DNA of 64,000 bases from Methylotenera sp. (lineage in GTDB: Bacteria > Pseudomonadota > Gammaproteobacteria > Burkholderiales > Methylophilaceae): positions 62,001 through 126,000 of the forward strand of contig NZ_JAQSDZ010000018.1 of NCBI RefSeq assembly GCF_029946165.1, read 5' to 3'. Positions 1 to 7,503 of this stretch are shown here, one piece after another. Every line of letters starts with the position of its first letter. The stretch's first letter is position 1. The notes below the pieces were generated by a model. That model saw nothing but the letters and a program-made list of their open reading frames with translations. It did not search any database and was not told the origin of the DNA. A program made the position numbers and the translations under genes.

Positions 1-1
1 A

Positions 2-265
2 GAAACTTTTGGTGAGGCATGTTCAAAGATTTTATTTTCAAGACTTTCAGACTTGAAAGCAGCTGAAACAATCTACGATGTAGTTGCGGGCAATCCTACT
101 AAAATAAGTAAATCAGAATTTTCAATTGATTTAGATAAAAAGCTAAAATTAATAATTAAAGCTAATCATTCCTCAAATCCACTAACAAATAATACTGAAA
201 TTGATTGGGCGCGGGTTAGCCGAATTAAAATAATAAGCATAACAGAAGGAAACTGCCATGACTGA
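2..265 (+). CDS. HigB/RelE-like toxin, C-terminal part (gene starts before the window)
   Basis: The reading frame is open from base 2 to the TGA at 263-265, so only the C-terminal 87 codons are visible. The visible part resembles the end of HigB-type killer proteins: a segment with paired basic and Leu/Ala residues (RLSDLKAAETIYDV), then a strand and a closing IDWARVSRIKIISI, which in the family usually reads IDWS.VT.I.IIEI followed by a short His/Asp tail. These toxins are ribosome-dependent mRNA interferases (known for the family). The gene overlaps the next start by 8 bp, the usual toxin-before-antitoxin arrangement of higBA. The active-site region and the true start are outside the window, so activity cannot be judged. 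Confidence 0.65.
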   Translation, partial: ETFGEACSKILFSRLSDLKAAETIYDVVAGNPTKISKSEFSIDLDKKLKLIIKANHSSNPLTNNTEIDWARVSRIKIISITEGNCHD

Positions 266-1364
266 AAGTGTTGTATTTAACAATGACTGGATATCTCCGA
301 CTGGGAATACAATTTTAGATATCCTTGAATCAAAAAATATTACCATTAGTGCATTTGCATCTAAAATTGGTTTTAGCATTTCTGAGGCCAACTTATTGAT
401 TCAAAGTGAAGTCGCCTTGACCGATGAATTGGCTGAAATACTTTCTGCAACTATTGGGGCTAGTAAGAGCTTTTGGATAAATAGAGAGTCACAGTTCAGA
501 CAGGATCTCGCTAGACGTCAAGTCGCAAAAATAAACTCAAAAGTAGAATCTGATTGGTTAAAAACTTTACCAATTGATGATTTAGTCATTAAGGGCTGGA
601 TTAGTAATGTAAGCACTACAACAGATAAGATAAGAGCCTGCTTAAAACTTTTTAATGTGGAAAATATTGCTGAATGGACTAAAGCCAGCGAGGAAAAATT
701 AGCTTCATATGCTTTCAAAAAGTCAAATTCTCATAAGCAAGAATTTGGGGCGACTGCAACGTGGCTTATACAAGCAGAAATAATAGCCTCAGAAATAGAA
801 ACAGAAAATTTAGATTTAGAGTTATTTCATAAAAAGTTATCTGACATCAAGGAATTAACTAGAGAGCCAAATCCACAAATTTTTTTACCTAAATTAAGAG
901 AGATTGCTGCTTCTTGTGGAGTAGCGATTGCAGTTGTAAAGACTCCAAAAGGCTGTCGAGCTAGCGGTGCTGCAAAAATAATCAATCCTAACAAAGCAAT
1001 TTTAATCCTTAGTTTCAGATACCTAAGTGATGATCAATTTTGGTTCGCTTTTTTTCATGAGGCTGGCCATTTAATACTTCATGGAAATCAAATAATTTTC
1101 GAGAATGACAATTTATCTGCTCAAGAAACTGAAGCAAATGATTTTGCATATGAAACTTTAATTCCTAAAGAACATCAGGATGAGTTACAAAAAATATCTG
1201 CAAGTCACATAGCAATTATTAGATACTCCAGAAAATTAAATATATCTAGAGGAATAGTTGTAGGTCAACTTCAGAAGAGTGGTAAGTTAAGATTTGGTCA
1301 ATTTAACAACCTTAAAATTAAGTACAATTGGTTTGGTGATTCACCTAACCACGAAATGCAATAA
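258..1364 (+). CDS. HigA-type antitoxin with XRE helix-turn-helix and ImmA/IrrE metallopeptidase domain
   Basis: The 368-residue protein has an N-terminal helix-turn-helix of the HigA/XRE kind (about residues 12-70, with the typical ISAFASKIGFS and LSATIGASKSFWINRE segments). A C-terminal ImmA/IrrE (peptidase M78) domain carries the zinc-binding HEAGH at 267-271 and a following acidic helix TEANDFA near 291. Such proteins repress their own operon and neutralise the partner toxin; in ImmA/IrrE relatives the metallopeptidase cleaves a regulator. The start is ATG 258 with AAGGA upstream, inside the end of the toxin gene, suggesting translational coupling. Its 3' end overlaps the convergent gene by 20 bp. 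Confidence 0.85.
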   Translation: MTESVVFNNDWISPTGNTILDILESKNITISAFASKIGFSISEANLLIQSEVALTDELAEILSATIGASKSFWINRESQFRQDLARRQVAKINSKVESDWLKTLPIDDLVIKGWISNVSTTTDKIRACLKLFNVENIAEWTKASEEKLASYAFKKSNSHKQEFGATATWLIQAEIIASEIETENLDLELFHKKLSDIKELTREPNPQIFLPKLREIAASCGVAIAVVKTPKGCRASGAAKIINPNKAILILSFRYLSDDQFWFAFFHEAGHLILHGNQIIFENDNLSAQETEANDFAYETLIPKEHQDELQKISASHIAIIRYSRKLNISRGIVVGQLQKSGKLRFGQFNNLKIKYNWFGDSPNHEMQ

Positions 1365-2283
1365 AATGACTTGGGCTTTTTTGCCAATTACACATTGAAT
1401 CCTCTAGCACCTGCATTCCAACACCTAAGTACTCATCTAAGCTATTGTTCATTACCTCGAGTTCGCCAGCGCGTAAATTACACAAAACTGAGCCTCCAAA
1501 AAGTAGCTTTGCTCCTCTTAGCGGACCAGTCGCCCCCTTCAAGTAAGTAGAATCAGCTGTAATTGGAACAATATTCAAATTGGACAATGTGGTTAGAAAA
1601 TCAAATTTCCCTGTCCTTGCAAAGGATAGTACTGAACTCATTGAGTTATACATAGCTTGAAATAACTGCTTACTATCGTTACCAACCGAATTATAAAAAA
1701 CCTCTAAAAATGCTTGATGAGATCTTGTTTGCCCAATCCAACTAATATAACTATTAACTACTCTCCATGTAGATCTAGCAGATGTTGGCCTAAGCGTTTC
1801 ATATTTACGATGATTACCAAAATTTCTTGCTACACCATCATTTTTTAAATTGTCATAATTACTTCTAAGCCAATCAGTAAAGTAATTAGGATTTTGACTA
1901 ACCCTTTGCCAGCTCCAACAATATCCTTCACCTAATGCCCAATAAACATCTCTAATCAATTTCCAAGCCGTACGTCCATTCTTTCCAAAATGGGTAGCTA
2001 AAAAAATCAACCAAAATGCCTCATCTAAATTACCAGATTGGGAGTGGTAAACAGCCGCTTTTAATGGATCAAAATCCTCTCTAAACGATGCTTGACTAGC
2101 TGACATAGTCCGGGATTGTATATACTGATAGTATTTAACTCTTCGTATACTATCTATAATTTGAAGCAAAAAAGCGTGTCTATTTTCTTGACTAACTATT
2201 CCCTCCAACAATTGTTTTTCCGCCTCAAAAAGATTAAGAGAATTACTTAATTCTTGATATAAAGGTATATCTCTATTTCTCAT
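1345..2283 (-). CDS. Alpha-glutamyl/putrescinyl-thymine pyrophosphorylase clade 3-like protein
   Basis: 312 residues. I recognise the AGPT-Pplase clade 3 pattern from conserved blocks in order: FDPLKAAVYH (71-80), DEAFWLIFLATHFGKNGRTAW (87-107), RNFGNHRKYE (153-162), SFARTGKFDFL (220-230), YLKGATGPLRGAKLLFGG (247-264) and GVGMQVLEDSMCNWQKSP (287-304). The family has a DNA-glycosylase-like fold and was predicted to attach amino acids or polyamines to hypermodified thymines in phage DNA; clade 3 has no demonstrated activity that I know of. It is the last gene of a four-gene minus-strand operon, its ATG directly abutting the stop of the preceding gene (TAGATG). The neighbouring thymidylate synthase homologue supports a nucleotide or DNA-base role. 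The substrate is unknown. Confidence 0.7.
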   Translation of the reverse strand: MRNRDIPLYQELSNSLNLFEAEKQLLEGIVSQENRHAFLLQIIDSIRRVKYYQYIQSRTMSASQASFREDFDPLKAAVYHSQSGNLDEAFWLIFLATHFGKNGRTAWKLIRDVYWALGEGYCWSWQRVSQNPNYFTDWLRSNYDNLKNDGVARNFGNHRKYETLRPTSARSTWRVVNSYISWIGQTRSHQAFLEVFYNSVGNDSKQLFQAMYNSMSSVLSFARTGKFDFLTTLSNLNIVPITADSTYLKGATGPLRGAKLLFGGSVLCNLRAGELEVMNNSLDEYLGVGMQVLEDSMCNWQKSPSHFIAFRG

Positions 2284-3099
2284 CTATTTGCTTTCTTTAA
2301 ATGATTCAGTAATCCAGTTTTTTATCGACGCCTTAACTTGTGAAGATACTCCAAAGCTACTTTGTAAATTATGATTAAACCCGAGAACAAGTATTTCTCT
2401 ATTTAAGGTTGGGAAGTTGCAGTTGTTAATTTTAGATCTAAACGATACACCATTTACATATTTATTGTTCTTTTGATATAGCGTCCAATCAGACATAGAC
2501 TTAGTTTCATATTGAATATTTGCCAACTTCTGGAAACCATCCACCACACTCTGTCCATTAAGTACGATTAACTTGATGCTAGAGCCGACCAGAACATTCT
2601 CAAGAAATACTTTAGAAAGGCCTAATAGCGAGTTCTTTTTTTCTTTACCGAGCTTTCCCCATTTTTGGTAAGTGGCGTATGGTATCAAATCAAGATGACA
2701 GGCTTTATTTTTATAAAGTGAAAAGCCAGTTCCAGATATTATGTTTTCCATATCTCGAAACCATATATTGTAGGGATTGTTTGAAAAGTAGCTCTCACAA
2801 GAATTTTGTATTAGAGTGAGATGCTCAGATGATGCATCACCCCAATGATTTAAGCCAAGTGAGCTTAGAGTATGAAACCTTCTAGCAATTCCAGAAAGCT
2901 CTCCCCCAAGTGCATCTAAAAATTCTTTATCACTTGGATTTAACCCCATAGTTGCAACAATTGAACTCTTATAGTCTCCAAAAGAAATAATAGGGGATGC
3001 GAATGGAATAATTGATAATTCTTTTACTGACTCATCTGTGAGCTGATATGTTAGCTTCTGGAGCAAACCTTCCCAATTATTTTCATACAAAGAGATCAC
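2284..3099 (-). CDS. Putative uracil-DNA-glycosylase-fold protein of a base-modification operon
   Basis: 271 residues, not assignable to a named family with certainty. The layout recalls the UDG superfamily: a hydrophobic strand followed by GLNPS (52-56, position of the water-activating GQDP/GxNPG motif), a central LDLIPYATYQKWG (136-148), and a strand ending in IVLNGQSVV (178-186). No clear HPSPLS-type motif is visible. In UDGs motif 1 places the catalytic acid; here Ser/Asp (PSD, 55-57) occupy that area. The gene overlaps the upstream thymidylate-synthase-like gene by 17 bp and abuts the downstream AGPT-Pplase-like gene, so the three are probably made together. It could be a glycosylase or a base-recognising transferase; the call is by remote pattern only. 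Confidence 0.45.
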   Translation of the reverse strand: MISLYENNWEGLLQKLTYQLTDESVKELSIIPFASPIISFGDYKSSIVATMGLNPSDKEFLDALGGELSGIARRFHTLSSLGLNHWGDASSEHLTLIQNSCESYFSNNPYNIWFRDMENIISGTGFSLYKNKACHLDLIPYATYQKWGKLGKEKKNSLLGLSKVFLENVLVGSSIKLIVLNGQSVVDGFQKLANIQYETKSMSDWTLYQKNNKYVNGVSFRSKINNCNFPTLNREILVLGFNHNLQSSFGVSSQVKASIKNWITESFKESK

Positions 3100-4072
3100 T
3101 TTGTGTATCTCCTTTTTGTTCTAACTTATCAACTTTCTTCTTCAAATAGGTTAAATAAACATCTGATGACATATTTTTTATATATTTTCGAGCAACCATA
3201 ATACTACCCGCAGTTTTTGTTAGCCTAAATATAATCAGAATCCTAGCAAAATCAGCCCAGTAATTATCAAGCTCATCAAGCACCTTGTCGTCAAAAGGTA
3301 CACCCAGTCTTATGGCTTTTTCAATTTCCAGAAGCTTTTCTATTGAAGTCCAAGGGTTGCCTTCAGGCATTCTAGGCATGGGAACATTTGATTGCCAATC
3401 TTCTGCAATATACTTATGAACGCTTTCAAAATCCGTAGTATATAAATGTAAACTACCTACATAATGTTTATATTGGCCAACTGGAAGTCCTAATGAGCGA
3501 GCCATGATTTCTTGAAACATAGTAAATGCAAAAATATCGTGTGGAAGACCCTTATATGCATCATTTGATCTCATTGTAACGGACAAATGTAGGCGTTCAT
3601 CTCGAATGAGGAACTGGAGTGTGCATGTACATGGGATATCCAGAGAGTTACCAACTAGATCACCAAATCCAAAAACTTGTATAACAGCCTGTCTAGTTGT
3701 TGGTTTCTTACTAAGCAGATTTAAAACTGAAAAAAATTGTCCTTTTCTATCACTCCCAAAAACTCTTGGCCCATACGCTCCATTTAAAGTTTCCCCATCA
3801 TCAGAAAACTTTCGATAGATAGATAAGTAGTACTCTATAAATCCAAGGTCATTAGTACCTGAAAGATACCAAAGCAACTCTCCCAGACAGCTAAATATTG
3901 TACCTTTAATTTCTGTCCGACTTATTCTTGCATTTGGATTGTCAAGTTGAAGAAGTATTCCTGATATTTCATGAGTTTCTCCTTTGGTGGCTTTTATTTT
4001 ACTTCTTGATTTTAATAAAAGTTCAAAAGTTTCCCTCATTAAATCATCTAAAATTTTGGCCTTATTGAACAT
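3083..4072 (-). CDS. Thymidylate synthase homologue, predicted dCMP-type (hydroxy)methylase
   Basis: 329 residues with the thymidylate synthase core: ELLWYLSG (65-72), the catalytic Cys in DIPCTC (Cys148), the phosphate/base-binding MRSNDAYKGLPHDI (Arg168, Asp171) and GSLHLY (His209, Tyr211). Canonical enzymes read GLPFN, where Asn pairs with uracil; here it is GLPHD, Asp179. Asp at this point is the hallmark of T4 dCMP hydroxymethylase and of CMP hydroxymethylase MilA, so a cytosine nucleotide substrate is predicted. The second Arg of the usual RR pair is Gln128 and the His after the Cys is Thr149. It is therefore unlikely to be the host ThyA. It is the second gene of a four-gene operon and overlaps the next gene. 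Confidence 0.8.
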   Translation of the reverse strand: MFNKAKILDDLMRETFELLLKSRSKIKATKGETHEISGILLQLDNPNARISRTEIKGTIFSCLGELLWYLSGTNDLGFIEYYLSIYRKFSDDGETLNGAYGPRVFGSDRKGQFFSVLNLLSKKPTTRQAVIQVFGFGDLVGNSLDIPCTCTLQFLIRDERLHLSVTMRSNDAYKGLPHDIFAFTMFQEIMARSLGLPVGQYKHYVGSLHLYTTDFESVHKYIAEDWQSNVPMPRMPEGNPWTSIEKLLEIEKAIRLGVPFDDKVLDELDNYWADFARILIIFRLTKTAGSIMVARKYIKNMSSDVYLTYLKKKVDKLEQKGDTQSDLFV

Positions 4073-4121
4073 TCATGATGTCTTTATTATTGTGTTCATA
4101 TTGATGGAAACGTAAAATTTA

Positions 4122-4427
4122 CTAAAATAGCATTTCTTGAAATGGCGGAGGCGTCGCAACTCTTGTTTGATCTTGCTCAAATTTAAGAAGCTTAGCGCAT
4201 CTAATAATATCCTTTCTTTCACCTTCTATTGCGCCTAGCTTTAATGCGAAAATGCGAGTTTCAGTTGTGACATCATAATGGGGATAAGATGCATCAGTTT
4301 GAAACCATTCAGGTTTCAAACTAAGGGCTTTTGCAAAAGACTGAAGTTCATCAATTGAATCCGCCACCATATGACACCACTTCCTACCACGCCATTTAAT
4401 TTGAACATTATCAATATATATAGCCAT
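4122..4427 (-). CDS. DUF4031 domain protein
   Basis: 101 residues matching the small DUF4031 family: an N-terminal strand MAIYIDNVQIKW, then CHMVADSIDELQSFA, the conserved WFQTDASYPHYDV (His and Asp likely functional), and a hydrophobic strand-helix end with ALKLGAIE. Function is unknown; as I recall, members are common in phages and other mobile DNA. It is the first gene of the minus-strand module, 49 bp before the thymidylate-synthase-like gene, so probably on the same transcript. A GAGAG ribosome binding site lies shortly before the ATG. The Pro/Phe-rich tail is not part of the conserved domain. Confidence 0.75.
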   Translation of the reverse strand: MAIYIDNVQIKWRGRKWCHMVADSIDELQSFAKALSLKPEWFQTDASYPHYDVTTETRIFALKLGAIEGERKDIIRCAKLLKFEQDQTRVATPPPFQEMLF

Positions 4428-4604
4428 TGATTAACTCTCTTTATTCTTATTCTTAAGTAACTTTAACATATCCATACTTCTAGCCTGCTATATGAGTTCC
4501 AATTCCATTAATTAATATCAAGCATTTTGGCAAGAGCTGCATTATTGATAATTTTACGAAGATCTTGAGTTTAACGGGGAAATTTATTTGCAAAAGATAA
4601 CGTA

Positions 4605-4632
4605 TAGCAGCCTAAAGAATTTAGGCTACTAT
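4605..4632. repeat. Inverted repeat beside tRNA-Lys(CTT)
   Basis: An 8-bp perfect stem (AGCCTAAA 4609-4616, TTTAGGCT 4620-4627, loop GAA) extends outward by ATAG/CTAT after one mismatch. It lies about 60 bp beyond the 3' end of tRNA-Lys(CTT) and may end that transcript, though no clear T-run follows on the minus strand. The surrounding 4428-4688 spacer shows no gene. Confidence 0.5.
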
Positions 4633-4688
4633 GTGGCTACTAGAAAATAAAATGGAAGGCCAATTAAAAGCTAACTTATTGATTTTAT

Positions 4689-4764
4689 TGGTAGGGCGTG
4701 CGAGGATCGAACTCGCGACAAACGGATTAAGAGTCCGCTGCTCTACCAGCTGAGCTAACACCCC
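4689..4764 (-). tRNA. tRNA-Lys (anticodon CTT)
   Basis: The minus strand gives a 76-nt cloverleaf with encoded CCA: acceptor GGGGTGT pairing with ACGCCCT (first pair G-U), D-arm GCTCAGCTGGTAGAGC, anticodon stem GCGGA with loop CTCTTAA (anticodon CTT), and T-arm GCGAG-TTCGATC-CTCGC. It is nearly identical to the tRNA-Lys(TTT) about 140 bp away. Its 3' end faces the A+T-rich accessory segment, the usual orientation for a genomic-island attachment site. Confidence 0.97.
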
Positions 4765-4865
4765 AAATAACTATTAAAACCAGCTGGCATTATACCAAAA
4801 TTAGAAGTTAACTGTTTGCATAAGATATTAATAGCATATCTATTAACAAACCTAATCTGCATAAC

Positions 4866-4896
4866 AAAAAAGCCTAGTCATTTCTGACTAGGCTTT
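4866..4896 (-). terminator. Rho-independent terminator after tRNA-Lys(TTT)
   Basis: On the minus strand a 12-bp perfect stem (AAAGCCTAGTCA / TGACTAGGCTTT) with loop GAAA runs directly into a T-run. It sits just downstream of tRNA-Lys(TTT), so the two tRNA-Lys genes are probably separate transcription units. Confidence 0.85.
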
Positions 4897-4900
4897 GAAT

Positions 4901-4976
4901 TGGTAGGGCGTGCGGGGATCGAACCCACGACAAACGGATTAAAAGTCCGCTGCTCTACCAGCTGAGCTAACGCCCC
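4901..4976 (-). tRNA. tRNA-Lys (anticodon TTT)
   Basis: The minus strand gives a 76-nt cloverleaf with encoded CCA: acceptor GGGGCGT/ACGCCCT, D-arm GCTCAGCTGGTAGAGC, anticodon loop CTTTTAA (anticodon TTT) and a T-arm with TTCGATC. It differs from the neighbouring CTT isoacceptor at only a few positions, consistent with local duplication. An intrinsic terminator follows at once. Confidence 0.97.
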
Positions 4977-5175
4977 ATTGTGAAACTAACTACTTAATGG
5001 GTAATTCTGTGTTTCTGGTATTTCTCAGAGCTACTTTGTTATTAATAAAGCATCACTTACGAAAGGGCGCAATTATGCTAGAAACTTAGTACTTGGTCAA
5101 TGCTAAATTAGCAATTTATGTAAACTTTTTATATTATTAATGAGAACCACGCCATAAACCCCGCCGAATATACGT

Positions 5176-5207
5176 TTAGAGCAAATATCGCATGATATTT
5201 GCTCTAA
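5176..5207. terminator. Perfect 14-bp hairpin 3' of ffh
   Basis: TTAGAGCAAATATC (5176-5189) pairs perfectly with 5194-5207 around a GCAT loop, and outer arms ATACGTT/AACGTAT can pair further. It lies 28 bp beyond the ffh stop codon and is probably its 3'-end hairpin, although no good T-run follows on the minus strand. The rest of the 4977-5235 spacer shows no gene. Confidence 0.45.
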
Positions 5208-5235
5208 TTTCTAACGTATAGTTAACTATTGCTGG

Positions 5236-6600
5236 CTATCGCATGCCGGGCATTTTTCCGCCCATTAAATTTCCCATGCTACGCATCATTTTAGCCATGC
5301 CGCCTTTTGCGAACATTTTCATCATTTTTTGCGTTTCTTCAAACTGTTTGAGCAAACGGTTCACTTCTTGCACTTGCACGCCTGAGCCGTCTGCAATGCG
5401 TTTCTTGCGGGTTGCCTTAATCAGCTCTGGTTTGCGGCGCTCTAGGGGCGTCATGCTGTTAATAATGCCCTCTATGCGGCGAACTGCTTTATCTGCATCG
5501 TCTGGATTCATTTTATTCGCCATACCCGCCATCTGCGCGGGCATTTTATCCATCAGTGCGCCCATGCCACCCATTTTACGCATTTGTGACATTTGAGCCT
5601 TAAAGTCATCCAAATCAAAGTTTTTACCAGATTTAACTTTATCGGCGAGTTTTTGTGCCTCCGCCATGTCGACATTTTTATGCGCTTGTTCAATTAAGCT
5701 CAGCACATCGCCCATGCCCAGTATGCGTGACGCCATACGCTCTGGGTGAAACGGCTCTAGTCCATCTACCTTTTCACTTACACCGACAAATTTAATTGGC
5801 TTGCCCGTTATGTGGCGTACAGATAAAGCAGCACCGCCGCGTGAGTCACCATCCAACTTGGTGAGTATGACACCCGTCAGCGGCAATGTGTCGCCAAAGG
5901 CTTTAGCAGTATTGACGGCATCTTGACCCTGCATGGCATCGACCACAAACAGCGTTTCAATCGGGTTAAGTAATGTGTGTAGCGCTTTAATTTCCGCCAT
6001 CATGGCTTCATCAATACCTAAGCGACCTGCGGTATCGAAAATAATGACATCGTAATATCCGCGCTTAGCGAAATCTAAGGCCGCGGTAGCAATATCTGCT
6101 GGCTTTTGAGTGGCATTGCTGTCAAAGCAATCAACCTCTAATTGCTTGGCCAACGTTTTAAGCTGCTCTATCGCAGCTGGGCGGTATACGTCAGCACTGG
6201 CAAGTAGCACTTTCTTTTTTTGCTCTTTTAGTAATTTTGCAAGCTTGGCTGAAGTGGTAGTTTTACCTGAGCCTTGCAAACCAGCCATCAAAATAATTGC
6301 TGGGGCAACCACTGCTAGATTCAAGCCTACATTTGCCTTACCCATTAACTCAGTAAGTTCGTCATGTACTACCTGAATAACTGCCTGCCCTGGCGTTAGA
6401 CTTTGCAATACCTCTTGACCCTGCGCGCGTAGTTTAACTTGTGCAATAAACTCTTTAACCACAGGCAAGGCAACATCGGCCTCGAGCAGCGCCATACGCA
6501 CTTCACGCATCGCGTCGGTGATGTTTTCTTCTGTGAGCCTAGCTTGACCACGTAAATTTTTGATGACGCCCTGTAGGCGGTCGGTTAGATTTTCTAGCAT
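5236..6600 (-). CDS. ffh: Signal recognition particle protein Ffh
   Basis: 454 residues, normal length. It has the N-terminal helical bundle, a GTPase NG domain with P-loop GLQGSGKTTT (107-116), DTAGR and TKLD motifs, and a Met-rich C-terminal M domain (many GGM/KMM motifs) that binds signal peptides and 4.5S RNA. It works in the cytoplasm with FtsY to deliver inner-membrane proteins to SecYEG. It is divergent from the cytochrome c assembly gene, with an 81-bp spacer holding both promoters. ATG start. Confidence 0.98.
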   Translation of the reverse strand: MLENLTDRLQGVIKNLRGQARLTEENITDAMREVRMALLEADVALPVVKEFIAQVKLRAQGQEVLQSLTPGQAVIQVVHDELTELMGKANVGLNLAVVAPAIILMAGLQGSGKTTTSAKLAKLLKEQKKKVLLASADVYRPAAIEQLKTLAKQLEVDCFDSNATQKPADIATAALDFAKRGYYDVIIFDTAGRLGIDEAMMAEIKALHTLLNPIETLFVVDAMQGQDAVNTAKAFGDTLPLTGVILTKLDGDSRGGAALSVRHITGKPIKFVGVSEKVDGLEPFHPERMASRILGMGDVLSLIEQAHKNVDMAEAQKLADKVKSGKNFDLDDFKAQMSQMRKMGGMGALMDKMPAQMAGMANKMNPDDADKAVRRIEGIINSMTPLERRKPELIKATRKKRIADGSGVQVQEVNRLLKQFEETQKMMKMFAKGGMAKMMRSMGNLMGGKMPGMR

Positions 6601-6681
6601 TGCATTCTCTTACAAATCATTAGATACTCGATTTTACATCAACCTATTATATTTACAGCATATTTGCGCCATAATCACGTT

Positions 6682-7488
6682 ATGCAAAATTTAATTCCAT
6701 ATTTAGTCGTTTTCGTTATTTATATCGCGGTAGCAGCTGACTTTTGGCGCACCGCCAAAACAACAGACAATTCACAATCTCTTAAGCTGCATTCAGCCAT
6801 GATAACGCTAGGATTAATCATTCATGGATGGTTGATCTATCAGGTGATTTTTGAACAATACTTCAATTTAGGTTTCTTTAATATGTTGTCAGCCATTGCT
6901 TGGTTAACTGTATTAATTTACTGGCTAGCTGATTTGAAACATGAGTTAACCAGTTTGCAAGCATTTGTTTTACCACCCGCAGCTGTTTTCGCAGTTTTAC
7001 CAGCTACCAATTCTGTAAGTCATTTCATGCCAGTGGCTGAGTCTCCCTTATTTTTAGCCCATATCGCGATTGCGCTACTGGCCTATAGCCTTTTCACATT
7101 CGCCACATTTCATGCTTTGCTCATGACATTTGCCGAACGTGCTTTGCATAACAAGCCGACCCTATTCAAATTTCCGAGTTTTCCACCATTAATGGTAATG
7201 GAAACTTTGTTATTTAGAATCATTACCTTAGGGTTTATTCTGCTAACGGTTACGCTCATTAGCGGTATTTTATTTTCTGAGCAGATTTTTGGCAAACCAA
7301 TGCAGTTTAATCACAAAACCGTATTTTCAATTGCCAGCTGGATTATTTATGGCGCCCTTTTATATGGGCGTTTCAACTATGGCTGGCGTGGTATGAAAGC
7401 TATCCGCTGGACCTTAACTGGCTTTATGTTGCTAGTACTGGCTTATGTCGGCAGTAAATTCATACTTGAAGTGGTACTTGGTAGATAA
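6682..7488 (+). CDS. CcsA/YpjD-type cytochrome c assembly membrane protein
   Basis: 268 residues from ATG 6682 (MQNLIPYLVVF). The frame is open a little further to a TTG at 6664, but that adds a non-hydrophobic leader and the ATG fits the family better. About eight transmembrane helices are visible, and the C-terminal WIIYGALLYGRFNYGWRGMK segment is typical of the CcsA/ResC family. Relatives handle haem for cytochrome c maturation; members next to ffh in proteobacteria (YpjD) are less well understood. It is divergent from ffh. Confidence 0.85.
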   Translation: MQNLIPYLVVFVIYIAVAADFWRTAKTTDNSQSLKLHSAMITLGLIIHGWLIYQVIFEQYFNLGFFNMLSAIAWLTVLIYWLADLKHELTSLQAFVLPPAAVFAVLPATNSVSHFMPVAESPLFLAHIAIALLAYSLFTFATFHALLMTFAERALHNKPTLFKFPSFPPLMVMETLLFRIITLGFILLTVTLISGILFSEQIFGKPMQFNHKTVFSIASWIIYGALLYGRFNYGWRGMKAIRWTLTGFMLLVLAYVGSKFILEVVLGR

Positions 7489-7503
7489 TATGCTGATTAA
7501 CAA

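Noticed and set aside
3083-4072. Host thyA
   Set aside because: The base-reading Asn is Asp, one of the RR pair and the His after the catalytic Cys are changed, and the context is accessory; it should not be annotated as the housekeeping thymidylate synthase.
4605-4632. Attachment-site repeat of the putative island
   Set aside because: It is an inverted repeat that does not copy the tRNA 3' end, so it is not the expected att direct repeat.
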